DNA of 13,295 nt. It comes from an uncultured Anaerolineaceae bacterium (GTDB lineage Bacteria; Chloroflexota; Anaerolineae; Anaerolineales; Anaerolineaceae). Shown here piece by piece: positions 1 through 6,932 of this stretch. The stretch lies in contig CALCQT010000097.1 of assembly GCA_937894825.1 (NCBI GenBank), forward strand, positions 1 through 13,295, read 5' to 3'. Every line of letters begins with the position of its first letter. Within the stretch, counting starts at the first letter, position 1. A program made the translations under genes and the position numbers. The notes beneath the pieces were generated by a model, which made no database searches, was not told the origin of the DNA, and was given only the letters and a program-made list of their open reading frames with translations.

Positions 1-9
1 GTGGGGTAA

Positions 10-336
10 AGGGGTTGGCAGCGGTATCAGAGCGAAATATTGCCTGGATTAAAATGTGCAGACGATGACTTCCTGATGGCATATCGGGCACGGGGGTACG
101 GTTTTTCTTTTGACGTCGATGCCGGTGAGGAAAAATATCACTTTCCCGCAATGTTTTTGCTGGGAAGACAGGATGACAGCGTGGGCTATAAAGACGCCTG
201 GAATTTATTGGACCATTATAGCAGAGCCAGTTTTATGGTTGTCGATGGTGCGGGACATAATTTGCAGATTGAACAGGAAGAAATTTTCGCCGCATGTGTG
301 CGCCAGTGGCTGAGAAGTGTTGCCCCAAATTCTTGA
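10..336 (+). pseudogene. C-terminal remnant of an alpha/beta hydrolase
   Basis: The reading frame encodes the last third of an alpha/beta-hydrolase-fold protein. Visible are a GRQDDSVGY segment, where the family places its catalytic Asp on the strand before the last helix, and GAGHNLQIEQ with the catalytic His, followed by a terminal helix. No nucleophile elbow (G-x-S-x-G) is present because the N-terminal two thirds are absent. Homology-like text (WQRYQSEILPGLK) begins directly after an in-frame TAA at 7-9, upstream of the first possible starts (TTG 40, ATG 76). The coding frame therefore seems interrupted rather than beginning here. Full-length family members are about 280-300 residues and this piece is about 100. 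It could be a nonsense or frameshifted pseudogene, a sequencing error, or a truncated relic. It faces the minus-strand ATPase genes and looks unrelated to the main locus. The family call is fairly secure; the broken status is less so because the upstream part is outside the window. Confidence 0.55.
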
Positions 337-376
337 AAAATGAAAATCACTATACTGAGTTGAGAATAAAAAAACA

Positions 377-445
377 CAGCTTCCCTTTTTTAAAGAAAGT
401 AAGAAAAATACAGATTTCCTTGCTTTCTTTAAAAAAGGGAAGCTG
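377..445. terminator. Long perfect inverted repeat between convergent genes (candidate bidirectional terminator)
   Basis: Positions 377-399 and 423-445 are a perfect 23-bp inverted repeat (arm begins cagcttcccttttttaaag). Pairing continues inward with a G-T wobble and one mismatch, giving a stem of about 30 bp closed by a short A/T loop. It sits between the stop of the hydrolase remnant (336) and the stop of the minus-strand ATPase gene (609), where a bidirectional terminator is expected. The arms contain their own T and A runs, but no clean U-tract follows the stem on either strand, so classical intrinsic termination is not certain. The remaining bases of 337-608 show no gene. Confidence 0.5.
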
Positions 446-608
446 ATATGTAGGAGTAACTGTGGCTATACTTGTTTGTTTGAAAATCCCCTGTTTAGCT
501 TCCTTTCCTCTTATTTTTTGTAACCATAATTTTTTTGTTGTCAGTAGCGTGTATGAGAAAATTGTTGTATGAAGGGAGATTTTGTTCTGGTAAGAGTCAG
601 AAAATCGA

Positions 609-1595
609 TCAGGTTTTACGAACCAAATGACAAGCTACAAAATGTTTGTCAGAAATTTTACGGAATTCCGGCCGTTCGATTGAGCAGATTTTTTGAGCTT
701 TGCTGCAGCGGGTGTGAAAACGGCATCCTGACGGGGGAACAATTGGAGACGGAATTTCACCTTCCAAAATAATCCGCTTCCTTTTTTCCTCAAGAACTGG
801 GTCCGGATACGGAACAGCGGATAGCAACGCCTGTGAATATGGATGAAGTGGGTTTTCGCAGAGTTCATCCTGTTCCGCTATTTCAACGATAATCCCCAGA
901 TACATTACGGCAATCCGGTCGCTGATATGACGGACCATGGAAAGGTCGTGCGCAATGAATAGATAGGTCAATTCCATCTGTTTTTGCAGATCGACCAGCA
1001 GGTTTACGACTTGCGCTTGAATGGAAACGTCCAAAGCCGAAATTGGTTCATCACAGATTATCAGCTTAGGCTCTACTGCCAGTGCGCGGGCAATCCCGAT
1101 TCTCTGTCGCTGACCGCCGGAAAATTCGTGCGGATAGCGATTGATAAAATCCGGATTTAATCCGACTAACTGCAATAGCTCCCGTGCCCGTTTAATTAGT
1201 GCTGTCCCTTCATAAGTTTTATGAATCTCCATCGGTTCACCAATGATTTCTCTCACCGTCATGCGCGGATTAAGACTCGCATAAGGATCTTGAAAGATCA
1301 TTTGCATATTCTTGCGCATAAACCGTAATTTTTGCCCTCTTGCTTGGGTCAGATCGGTTCCATCAAAGTAAACATGTCCGGAAGTAGGGCGGTAAAGTTG
1401 CAAAATCGTCCGCCCGGCAGTTGATTTTCCACAGCCGGATTCTCCGACCAGGCCAAGTGTTTCACCTGGGAAGATATCGAATGAAATGCCGTCCACAGCA
1501 TGAACAACTGCGCTGTTTTTGGAGAAAAGGAGATTTGTTTTCAGCGGGAAATACTTGTATAAATTTACAACTTTTAGCAGTGCTTTCTCTTCCAT
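609..1595 (-). CDS. Oligopeptide/dipeptide-type ABC transporter ATP-binding protein (OppF/DppF-like)
   Basis: This 328-residue cytoplasmic ATPase would energise the peptide-family importer encoded across the divergent region. All ABC motifs are intact: Walker A GESGCGKS (51-58), Q-loop FQDP (101-104), signature SGGQR (159-163), Walker B LIICDEP (178-184) with catalytic Glu183, and H-loop His216. The C-terminal extension typical of peptide/nickel-type ATPases is present and contains the Cys-rich motif CRFHTRCSKAQKIC, then a final Cys322. In related OppD/OppF-type proteins such a motif can bind an iron-sulfur cluster or help couple the subunits. The start ATG (1595) abuts the TAA of the upstream ATPase gene with no intervening base. 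An AGGAAAGG ribosome site lies inside the end of that gene, so translation is probably coupled. Length and motifs fit a functional protein. Family assignment is secure; substrate specificity cannot be read from an ATPase. Confidence 0.95.
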   Translation of the reverse strand: MEEKALLKVVNLYKYFPLKTNLLFSKNSAVVHAVDGISFDIFPGETLGLVGESGCGKSTAGRTILQLYRPTSGHVYFDGTDLTQARGQKLRFMRKNMQMIFQDPYASLNPRMTVREIIGEPMEIHKTYEGTALIKRARELLQLVGLNPDFINRYPHEFSGGQRQRIGIARALAVEPKLIICDEPISALDVSIQAQVVNLLVDLQKQMELTYLFIAHDLSMVRHISDRIAVMYLGIIVEIAEQDELCENPLHPYSQALLSAVPYPDPVLEEKRKRIILEGEIPSPIVPPSGCRFHTRCSKAQKICSIERPEFRKISDKHFVACHLVRKT

Positions 1596-2585
1596 TTAGT
1601 ATTCCTTTCCTGTTTTGGGACTTACCCAGCATGCGGCAAAATGTCCATCTCCTTCAACTTGCATTAACGATGGATTGACCGCTCTGCATTTTTCCACTGC
1701 GTATTGACATCGTGGTTCAAACGGACAATAACACGGGTTCTCCAGAAGCGTGGGCGGCAGTCCATCGATGGAGGCTAAACGGCAGTCTTTGTTTTTGTTC
1801 ATCCTGGGAAGGCTTCCCAAGAGTCCGATTGTATAAGGATGCTGCGGATTTTTAAATAAATCTTTTACGGGAGATGTTTCGACGATTGAACCGCTATACA
1901 TAACATTCACACGATCTGCCAAGCCTGCAATGATCCCTAAATCGTGTGTAATCCAGATGATGGACATAGATAATTCGTCGCGCAATCGCTTCACCAGATC
2001 GACAATCTGTGCTTGAATCGTTACATCCAATGCCGTTGTTGGTTCATCTGCAATTAATAGCTGTGGTTCGCAGATCAGGCCCATCGCTATCATAATCCGC
2101 TGGCGCATACCGCCGGAGAACTCGTGCGGATAGCATCTCAACCGCTCTCGTGCGTTTGGGATTCCCACCATTTCAATATAGTTAATTGCCCGATCCAACG
2201 CTTCTTTTTTATTTGCTCCGTTGTGAATTTGGTAAGGTTCGGCTACCTGATCGCCGATTGTAAGAACAGGGTTGAATGATGTCATTGGATCCTGAAACAC
2301 AACACTTATTTTTGATCCGCGTATTTTCCTGATTTCGTTTTCAGACATTTTTATCAGATCCTGCCCTTTGAAAAGGGCTTCTCCCCCTACAACTTTTCCG
2401 GAAGGCTGCGGAATTAGGTGAAGCATCGACATCATGGATACACTTTTTCCGCACCCGCTTTCACCGACGATTCCCAATGTTTCTCCTTCTTTCAGAGAAA
2501 AAGTTATGCGGTTGACGGCATGGATAATACCTGCCCGCGTTTCAAATTGTGTCTCCAGATCTTTTACCGTTAACAGATCAGCCAT
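1596..2585 (-). CDS. Oligopeptide/dipeptide-type ABC transporter ATP-binding protein (OppD/DppD-like)
   Basis: This is the second ATPase of the importer, forming a heterodimer with the OppF-like subunit encoded directly downstream. Numbered from the chosen start (329 aa), it has Walker A GESGCGKS (41-48), Q-loop FQDP, signature SGGMR, Walker B LLIADEP, and an H-loop in ITHDL. The C-terminal oligopeptide-type extension has the clustered cysteines CYCPFEPRC and a later AACW. I chose the ATG at 2585 ([10 protein letters not shown]) because family proteins begin there and GGAAAGAG lies a suitable distance upstream. An in-frame ATG at 2603 would add six residues (MERVWF) but has its GAGGA about 16 bases away. 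No permease or binding protein is encoded on this strand. The partner genes are on the opposite strand starting at 4330, an unusual split of one transporter over two divergent units. The leader from the proposed minus-strand promoter would be about 240 nt. Confidence 0.95.
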   Translation of the reverse strand: MADLLTVKDLETQFETRAGIIHAVNRITFSLKEGETLGIVGESGCGKSVSMMSMLHLIPQPSGKVVGGEALFKGQDLIKMSENEIRKIRGSKISVVFQDPMTSFNPVLTIGDQVAEPYQIHNGANKKEALDRAINYIEMVGIPNARERLRCYPHEFSGGMRQRIMIAMGLICEPQLLIADEPTTALDVTIQAQIVDLVKRLRDELSMSIIWITHDLGIIAGLADRVNVMYSGSIVETSPVKDLFKNPQHPYTIGLLGSLPRMNKNKDCRLASIDGLPPTLLENPCYCPFEPRCQYAVEKCRAVNPSLMQVEGDGHFAACWVSPKTGKEY

Positions 2586-2758
2586 AAACCACACTCTTTC
2601 CATTCATCTTTTGTGCATTTCCTCGGACTTTTTTCCTCGGAATTTTAAAAAATATCGACTGAAAAAACGGTGAATTACATTTCAACATATTTACTCCTGT
2701 TCATTTTTGCAAAATTCTCAGCACTTTTTTCTAAATATGAGATCTTTATTTCTACCTA

Positions 2759-2788
2759 TTGACAATAAACTGGTATCTAAAGTAAAAT
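2759..2788 (+). promoter_or_regulatory. Sigma-70-type promoter for the plus-strand operon
   Basis: A perfect -35 TTGACA (2759-2764) is separated by 18 bp from a TAAAAT -10 (2783-2788). Transcription would start near 2795, about 95 nt before the first gene's ATG. The predicted start falls inside the 33-bp palindrome at 2793-2825, a classical arrangement for repression. This is a sequence-only prediction. Confidence 0.65.
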
Positions 2789-2792
2789 ATAT

Positions 2793-2825
2793 AAAATCAT
2801 ATTTCATAATATGAAATATGATTTT
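2793..2825. promoter_or_regulatory. 33-bp perfect palindrome, candidate shared operator
   Basis: The arm aaaatcatatttcata (2793-2808) is followed by one central base (2809) and its exact reverse complement (2810-2825), with no mismatch over 16 bp per arm. The core ATTTCATAATATGAAAT has the inverted TTTCAT/ATGAAA layout common for dimeric HTH repressor sites. It overlaps the predicted transcription start of the plus-strand promoter and that of the possible minus-strand promoter. The IclR-type gene at the right end of the window is the nearest visible candidate regulator, but nothing here proves that it binds this site. A terminator role is unlikely because the palindrome lies at a promoter. 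Confidence 0.65.
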
Positions 2826-2828
2826 CGA

Positions 2829-2856
2829 ATTATAACATAAATCTTTTTAGTTTGAA
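2829..2856 (-). promoter_or_regulatory. Possible minus-strand promoter for the ATPase genes
   Basis: Read on the minus strand, a perfect TATAAT -10 (2834 to 2829) is preceded by a weak TTCAAA -35 (2856 to 2851) with 16 bp between. The start would be near 2822, again inside the palindrome. AT-rich DNA gives chance matches, so this is weaker than the plus-strand promoter. The rest of the 2604-2889 gap shows no gene. Confidence 0.4.
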
Positions 2857-2889
2857 ACAACAAATCTAAATAATATTCTCAGAGGAAAA

Positions 2890-3363
2890 ATGATCATCAG
2901 TTCGTTAAAAAAAATACGAGAACAGATCCCTAATAATGCATTGATTTTCAGAAGCATCGATATTTTAGAGAATTTCGACAAAGCCGGTTTTTCGGTTGGG
3001 AAGACAATTGTTGAAGAAGATAAGTTAATTATTAATTGCCAGGAATTTTCGACAAGGCCGACAGAAGAAAAAATTCATATGGAATACCATCAAAAATTTC
3101 TTGATGTGCATTTTATTGTTCAAGGAAGTGAACGGTTAGCATGGAAACATCGCGATGATACGGAAGTGGATGCTGATTTCGGAAAATTCCCTGACGTCGG
3201 GTTTATTGATATAGATGCTTCAAAAGCATCATATGTGGATCTGCTCGATACAGAAGATCTTGTTTTGATTTATTTTCCGGATGATCTGCATGGTCCCCAA
3301 ATTCTCAGCAATAACGATCAAGGCAAAGTGAAAAAAGTCATTATTAAGGTTGCAGTCGCATAA
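2890..3363 (+). CDS. YhcH/YjgK/YiaL family protein (NanQ-like sugar anomerase)
   Basis: This 157-residue protein belongs to the YhcH/YjgK/YiaL (DUF386) family of single-domain cupin-like cytoplasmic proteins. The family signature is visible: HMEYHQKFLDVHFIVQGSE at 63-81, carrying the conserved Glu/His/Asp/His residues, and YFPDDLHGP at 128-136 with His134. Length matches the family. E. coli NanQ (YhcH) accelerates anomer interconversion of sialic acid in the nan operon, and other members occur in uronate and ulosonate operons. Its position directly before a NanA-family lyase gene supports a sugar-acid catabolic role here. The start ATG has AGAGG upstream with short spacing. This is the first gene of the plus-strand operon, about 95 nt behind the proposed transcription start and its operator. 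Family membership is secure; the exact sugar handled is inferred from context. Confidence 0.88.
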   Translation: MIISSLKKIREQIPNNALIFRSIDILENFDKAGFSVGKTIVEEDKLIINCQEFSTRPTEEKIHMEYHQKFLDVHFIVQGSERLAWKHRDDTEVDADFGKFPDVGFIDIDASKASYVDLLDTEDLVLIYFPDDLHGPQILSNNDQGKVKKVIIKVAVA

Positions 3364-3421
3364 ATACTTGTAATTTTTAGTATTAAGCGCAAATTTTATA
3401 AAAATTGATTCTGGAGGCGTA

Positions 3422-4309
3422 ATGATTAAAGAAAACCCGTTTTATGGTGTTATTTGTCCAATACTGACACCTTTCACAAAAGATGGTGCTATCTGCGAAG
3501 AAGTCTTTGCTGAAATGGTTAACAGGCTGATTCATGATGGCGTTCATGGAATTCTTGTTGGCGGTTCTACGGGAGAAAGTGTTCTTCTAAATAATGGCGA
3601 ACGAAGAAGATTGGCAGAGATTGCGGTTTCTGTTGCAGACAAACGAACAAAGATTTTTATCCATTCAGGGTGTTTATCCACGAAAGAATCGATTGAATTG
3701 ACCGAACATGCACAGAAGATCGGTGCGGATGGCGCTTCGGCAATTACGCCTTTTTTCTTTGGATATAGTGAAGAAGAACTATTCAACTATTATCTTGCTG
3801 TGACACAAGCTGTTCCTGATTTCCCGTTTTCTTTATATGTTTTTCCCGGGAATGCAAAACATTTTATGAGTACCGCGTTGTTTGTAAGAATTCTTGAGAA
3901 GGTGCCCAATATTTTGGCTATAAAACTAAGTCATCCTGATTTAATTCAGTTCCAGGAATATATCCAGAATTCTCCAGAGGCGTTCTCAGTAATGAACGGC
4001 GTTGATGCGCTGATGGTCGCGAGCCTCTCAATCGGATCCTCAGGTCAGGTTTCAGGGAATGCTAATGTTTTCCCCGGACTTTTTGTAAAAACATGGGATG
4101 CTTATCAGAACGGACGTTTTGAAGAAGCCAGAGAAGGGCAGATTCGGATTAATAATTTGCGGAAAATTTTGCATGACCGAATCCCGAGCTTCAAAGCCGC
4201 TTTGAAAATCATGGGCGTTGATTTAGGCGATACGCGTGCTCCGATCAGTTCGTTAACGAATCATGAAAAAGAAATATTGGAAAAAGAAATTACTGATTTC
4301 AAATATTAA
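3422..4309 (+). CDS. DapA/NanA family lyase (N-acetylneuraminate lyase-like)
   Basis: This 295-residue TIM-barrel protein belongs to the DHDPS/N-acetylneuraminate lyase family of class I aldolases, which form a Schiff base with a 2-keto acid. Seen in the sequence are GGSTGES (47-53), the pyruvate carboxylate-binding loop; Tyr139 in LYVFPGN, at the family's catalytic Tyr position; and Lys168 in LAIKLSHPD, the expected Schiff-base Lys. A GSSGQVSGNANVFP segment follows at 205-218. The motif around Tyr139 differs from the YNIP/YNVP seen in typical NanA and DapA, and the residues after the Lys also differ. The substrate may therefore be a related 2-keto-3-deoxy sugar acid rather than Neu5Ac itself. 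DapA function in lysine synthesis is unlikely given the neighbours: the YhcH/NanQ-like gene before it and transporter genes after. GGAGG at 3413-3417 gives a strong ribosome site. Confidence 0.85.
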   Translation: MIKENPFYGVICPILTPFTKDGAICEEVFAEMVNRLIHDGVHGILVGGSTGESVLLNNGERRRLAEIAVSVADKRTKIFIHSGCLSTKESIELTEHAQKIGADGASAITPFFFGYSEEELFNYYLAVTQAVPDFPFSLYVFPGNAKHFMSTALFVRILEKVPNILAIKLSHPDLIQFQEYIQNSPEAFSVMNGVDALMVASLSIGSSGQVSGNANVFPGLFVKTWDAYQNGRFEEAREGQIRINNLRKILHDRIPSFKAALKIMGVDLGDTRAPISSLTNHEKEILEKEITDFKY

Positions 4310-4329
4310 TTGAATAAGGAGTTTTGCTG

Positions 4330-5856
4330 ATGAAAAGAAGAATTGTTGTACTTACTTGTATTGTTGTGGCCTTATTGGCCGGGTTTAATGCTGTTTCCGC
4401 ACAAACGGCAGCGAACGAACCTATTGAAGAATTGGTTATCGGTTTAACCAATTTGCCGCTGAGCATGGATCCGATCCGCGATGGCGGACTGTCCGCATTG
4501 GCAGTTTATTCGCTCGTTTTTGATCGCCTGATCAGTGTCGACAGCGAAGGAAATCCGATTCCGGGCTTGGCGGTTTCATGGGAAGCGGTTGAACCTACTG
4601 TCTGGGAACTGAAACTCCGTGAAGGGGTCACGTTCCATAATGGGGAAGTCTTTGATGCTGAATCTGCGAAGTTCTCAATTGACCAGACAAGATTGGACGA
4701 AAATTCCCAGCAGTTGAGTAACATGTCCAATATTACTGATGTGCTAATCGTAGATCCCTACACGATTCAGGTAGTTACGGAAGAACCAATGGCTGATCTT
4801 CCAAGCCGGATGGTTTTGGTCTTCTGTTATTCTGAAAAGTATTTCAATGAAGTGGGCGGCGGTTCTGCCTTTGCGCTGGCTCCGGTTGGGACAGGCCCAT
4901 TTGTTTATGTTGATGGCGAAGCGGATAATTTCATCAACCTTGAACGAAATGAGAATTATTGGGGAGAGAAGCCCAATGTCCTGAAACTTCGCGCACTCCA
5001 TTTGCCGGACGCGACTGCCCGTGTGACTTCTGTTGAATCCGGCGAAGTTGACGTTGCGTATGTGGTTGATCCTGAACAGGCAACACGTTTGGCTGAAAAA
5101 GGATTCAATGTTATTGATAAACCGCTGGGACAGGCTTTTGTCTACTTTTTCCGCACCGGCCTGGATACGCCGCTGTCAAATAAACTCGTACGTCAGGCAA
5201 TCAATTATGCTGTAGACAAAGATGAAATTGTAGACGCATTGTTCTATGGATACACATCGCCGCTTCAGGGGCAGCCGGTTGGCTCCAATGCGAATGGTTT
5301 TGACGCTTCCATTCCCGCATATGAATATGACGTCGAAAAAGCAAAATCCCTGTTGGCTGAAGCCGGCTTTCCGGATGGGTTTACGATTTATCTGGATACA
5401 ACTTCCGGTGTTGTGCCTAAAGACAAAGACGCGGCTGAAGTTATTGCCGGTCAGCTTGCGGCAATCGGAATTGACGTCGTGATTGAAATTAACGAACGCG
5501 GTGTCTTTTTTGATAAGCTTTTCAACGCAAATATGTCTGAAATGTGGTCGCTCTCTTTGAATTATGCGCCGACAATGAATCTCCAAAACCCGCTGTTTAA
5601 TTTTACTTGCGGTACTGCCAATCAGAGTAATTGTGATCCGGAATATGATGAACTGCAGGCGAAATGGGCCAGTGAATTTGACCCTGAATTGAAAAAAGTT
5701 TATGCGGGCGAAGCGCTAAAGAAAATTCACGACGATGCTTACGGTCTGTTCCTGTGGCAGGTGCCGGGTGTTCATGTTTCAGCAAAAGCGTTAAGCGGGC
5801 TTGTTATCAATTCCGATTATACGATGGACCTGACTAACGTTTCCTATAACAAATAG
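4330..5856 (+). CDS. ABC transporter substrate-binding protein, peptide/opine type (SBP_bac_5)
   Basis: This 508-residue secreted solute-binding protein of the DppA/OppA/NikA class captures the ligand for the importer. The N-terminus MKRRIVVLTC... gives a basic n-region, a hydrophobic core to about residue 20, and a signal-peptidase I-like site after AVSA (24). There is no lipobox Cys at the cleavage point, suggesting a soluble rather than lipid-anchored protein. The mature part begins with the family pattern (LPLSMDPI..., LAVSWEAVEPTVWELKLREGVTFHNGE), and VGTGPFVY and YAVDKDEIVDALFYG follow. ATG 4330 is chosen because AAGGAG at 4316-4321 is 8 bases away; the in-frame TTG at 4324 is too close to it. 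SatA of the H. ducreyi sialate transporter belongs to this class, so a sugar-acid ligand is plausible beside the NanQ/NanA-like genes, but a peptide or opine ligand is not excluded. Confidence 0.93.
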   Translation: MKRRIVVLTCIVVALLAGFNAVSAQTAANEPIEELVIGLTNLPLSMDPIRDGGLSALAVYSLVFDRLISVDSEGNPIPGLAVSWEAVEPTVWELKLREGVTFHNGEVFDAESAKFSIDQTRLDENSQQLSNMSNITDVLIVDPYTIQVVTEEPMADLPSRMVLVFCYSEKYFNEVGGGSAFALAPVGTGPFVYVDGEADNFINLERNENYWGEKPNVLKLRALHLPDATARVTSVESGEVDVAYVVDPEQATRLAEKGFNVIDKPLGQAFVYFFRTGLDTPLSNKLVRQAINYAVDKDEIVDALFYGYTSPLQGQPVGSNANGFDASIPAYEYDVEKAKSLLAEAGFPDGFTIYLDTTSGVVPKDKDAAEVIAGQLAAIGIDVVIEINERGVFFDKLFNANMSEMWSLSLNYAPTMNLQNPLFNFTCGTANQSNCDPEYDELQAKWASEFDPELKKVYAGEALKKIHDDAYGLFLWQVPGVHVSAKALSGLVINSDYTMDLTNVSYNK

Positions 5857-5876
5857 CTTTCTGAGTTGTTTTTCTC

Positions 5877-5962
5877 GGAGTATCCCGAAATGGGATCCAT
5901 GCGCCGCATTTGTGTGACCCCAGTATGGCACGTTGTGATTCCCATAAAAAACGGGATACTCC
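5877..5962 (+). ncRNA. Structured intercistronic RNA between binding-protein and permease genes
   Basis: GGAGTATCCCG (5877-5887) pairs perfectly with CGGGATACTCC (5952-5962). Inside it ATGGGA (5890-5895) pairs with TCCCAT (5940-5945), then CCAT (5897-5900) with ATGG (5925-5928). The result is a nested, branched stem in the 155-nt gap. No T-run follows the 3' arm, so it is not a standard terminator. Such stems between a binding-protein gene and its permease genes commonly protect or process mRNA, so that far more binding protein than permease is made. That role is inferred. An uncharacterised RNA regulator is also possible. Confidence 0.5.
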
Positions 5963-6011
5963 TGCATCGGAATGGCTTGGCTCAAATTCTATAGGTAAGG
6001 TTGTAAAGCAA

Positions 6012-6932
6012 ATGTCAAAACGGTATCTGGTCCGAAGATTAATTCAAATTCCTTTCACAATTTTGGGAATCCTTACGATCATTTTCTTTTTGATGAGGCT
6101 TTCCGGCGATCCGGCAACATTGTTTGCCAGCCAAAATGCCTCTGTGGAAGATTTGGCTGCAATCAGGGAGAGAATGGGGTTTAACGATCCATTGATCGTT
6201 CAGTATGGGCGTTTTTTGTTGGATATTTTGCGAGGAGATTTTGGAAATTCGCTGAGATATGATCAGTCCGCATTTTGGCTGATCGCAAGAAGAATCCCAG
6301 CTACTTTGAAATTAGCTTTTGCATCTCTGCTCTTTTCGGTTTTGATCGGAGTTCCCGTTGGGGTCGTTTCCGCATTGAAAAGAGATTCTTTCATAGATAA
6401 ACTGAGTATGCTCTTTGTTTTGATCGGGCAGGGTGCGCCTGTTTTTTGGATCGGAATAATGTTTATCATGATTTTTTCACTTCAACTGAAGTGGTTTCCA
6501 GCATCCGGCGACGGAAGCTTTAAACATATCATTCTTCCGTCCTTTACCTTAGGGTTGTTTTTTGCTGCGCGTATTGCCAGATTTACCCGTTCTTCGATCA
6601 TTGAAGTCAAACATGAACATTATATTCGGACTGCCCAATACAAGGGATTGACCCCGAAAGGTGTTTTTTATAAGCATATTGCAAAGAATGCCGCAATCCC
6701 GGTGATCACGATTATCGGGTTGTCATTGCCATCTTTAATTGGCGGCGCCGTTATGGTTGAGTCGATTTTTGCCTGGCCTGGTTTCGCCGGTTTTATTGTG
6801 ACGGCAGTCAGCAATCGCGATTATCCGGTAGTTCAATCCGGAGTTCTTTTTATGGCAATATTTGTCGCCATCATTAATTTGTTAGTGGATGTTATTTACT
6901 GTCTGCTGGATCCACGGATCACCTATGATTAA
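6012..6932 (+). CDS. ABC transporter permease, DppB/OppB type
   Basis: This 306-residue inner-membrane permease is the first of the two transmembrane subunits. Hydrophobic segments lie at about 10-29, 99-122, 133-157, 172-190, 231-252 and 272-296, giving the six-helix DppB topology. The conserved N-terminal part (RLSGDPATLF, RERMGFNDPLIVQYGRFL, LRGDFGNSL) and the EAA coupling loop (HYIRTAQYKGLTPKGVFYKHIAKNAAIP, from about 204) are intact, as is the C-terminal LLDPRI. I chose ATG 6012 (MSKRYLVRRL), the normal family start, with TAAGG at 5996-6000 upstream. An upstream in-frame TTG at 5910 would add 34 residues with no family resemblance that overlap the stem-loop. The stop codon overlaps the start of the next gene by eight bases, suggesting coupled translation. 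The matching DppC-type gene is not next but follows three enzyme-type genes. Confidence 0.94.
   Translation: MSKRYLVRRLIQIPFTILGILTIIFFLMRLSGDPATLFASQNASVEDLAAIRERMGFNDPLIVQYGRFLLDILRGDFGNSLRYDQSAFWLIARRIPATLKLAFASLLFSVLIGVPVGVVSALKRDSFIDKLSMLFVLIGQGAPVFWIGIMFIMIFSLQLKWFPASGDGSFKHIILPSFTLGLFFAARIARFTRSSIIEVKHEHYIRTAQYKGLTPKGVFYKHIAKNAAIPVITIIGLSLPSLIGGAVMVESIFAWPGFAGFIVTAVSNRDYPVVQSGVLFMAIFVAIINLLVDVIYCLLDPRITYD

Noticed and set aside
377..445. Insertion sequence or MITE
   Set aside because: No flanking target duplication or transposase fragment is visible; only the inverted repeat itself supports it, so it is reported as a terminator-like hairpin.
569..772. 67-codon plus-strand frame at the end of the ATPase gene, preceded by an AAGGGAG-like sequence
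   Set aside because: Most of it is antisense to the conserved C-terminal Cys-rich region of the OppF-like protein, and the translation has no family features.
2820..2889. Riboswitch in the leader of the first plus-strand gene
   Set aside because: The leader of about 95 nt is mostly AT-rich, and beyond the operator palindrome I see no conserved aptamer-like elements.
5176..5586. 136-codon open frame on the minus strand within the binding-protein gene
   Set aside because: It lies wholly opposite a well-matched SBP_bac_5 gene, has no recognisable motif or ribosome site, and its composition looks like an antisense shadow.
5877..5962. Intrinsic terminator after the binding-protein gene
   Set aside because: No U-run follows the 3' arm and the permease gene downstream has no obvious separate promoter, so a processing or stabilising stem is preferred.
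5910..6011. Extended N-terminus of the DppB-like permease from a TTG codon
   Set aside because: The added 34 residues are hydrophilic, unlike the family, and are encoded by the stem-loop region; ATG 6012 gives the standard MSKRYLVRRL start.
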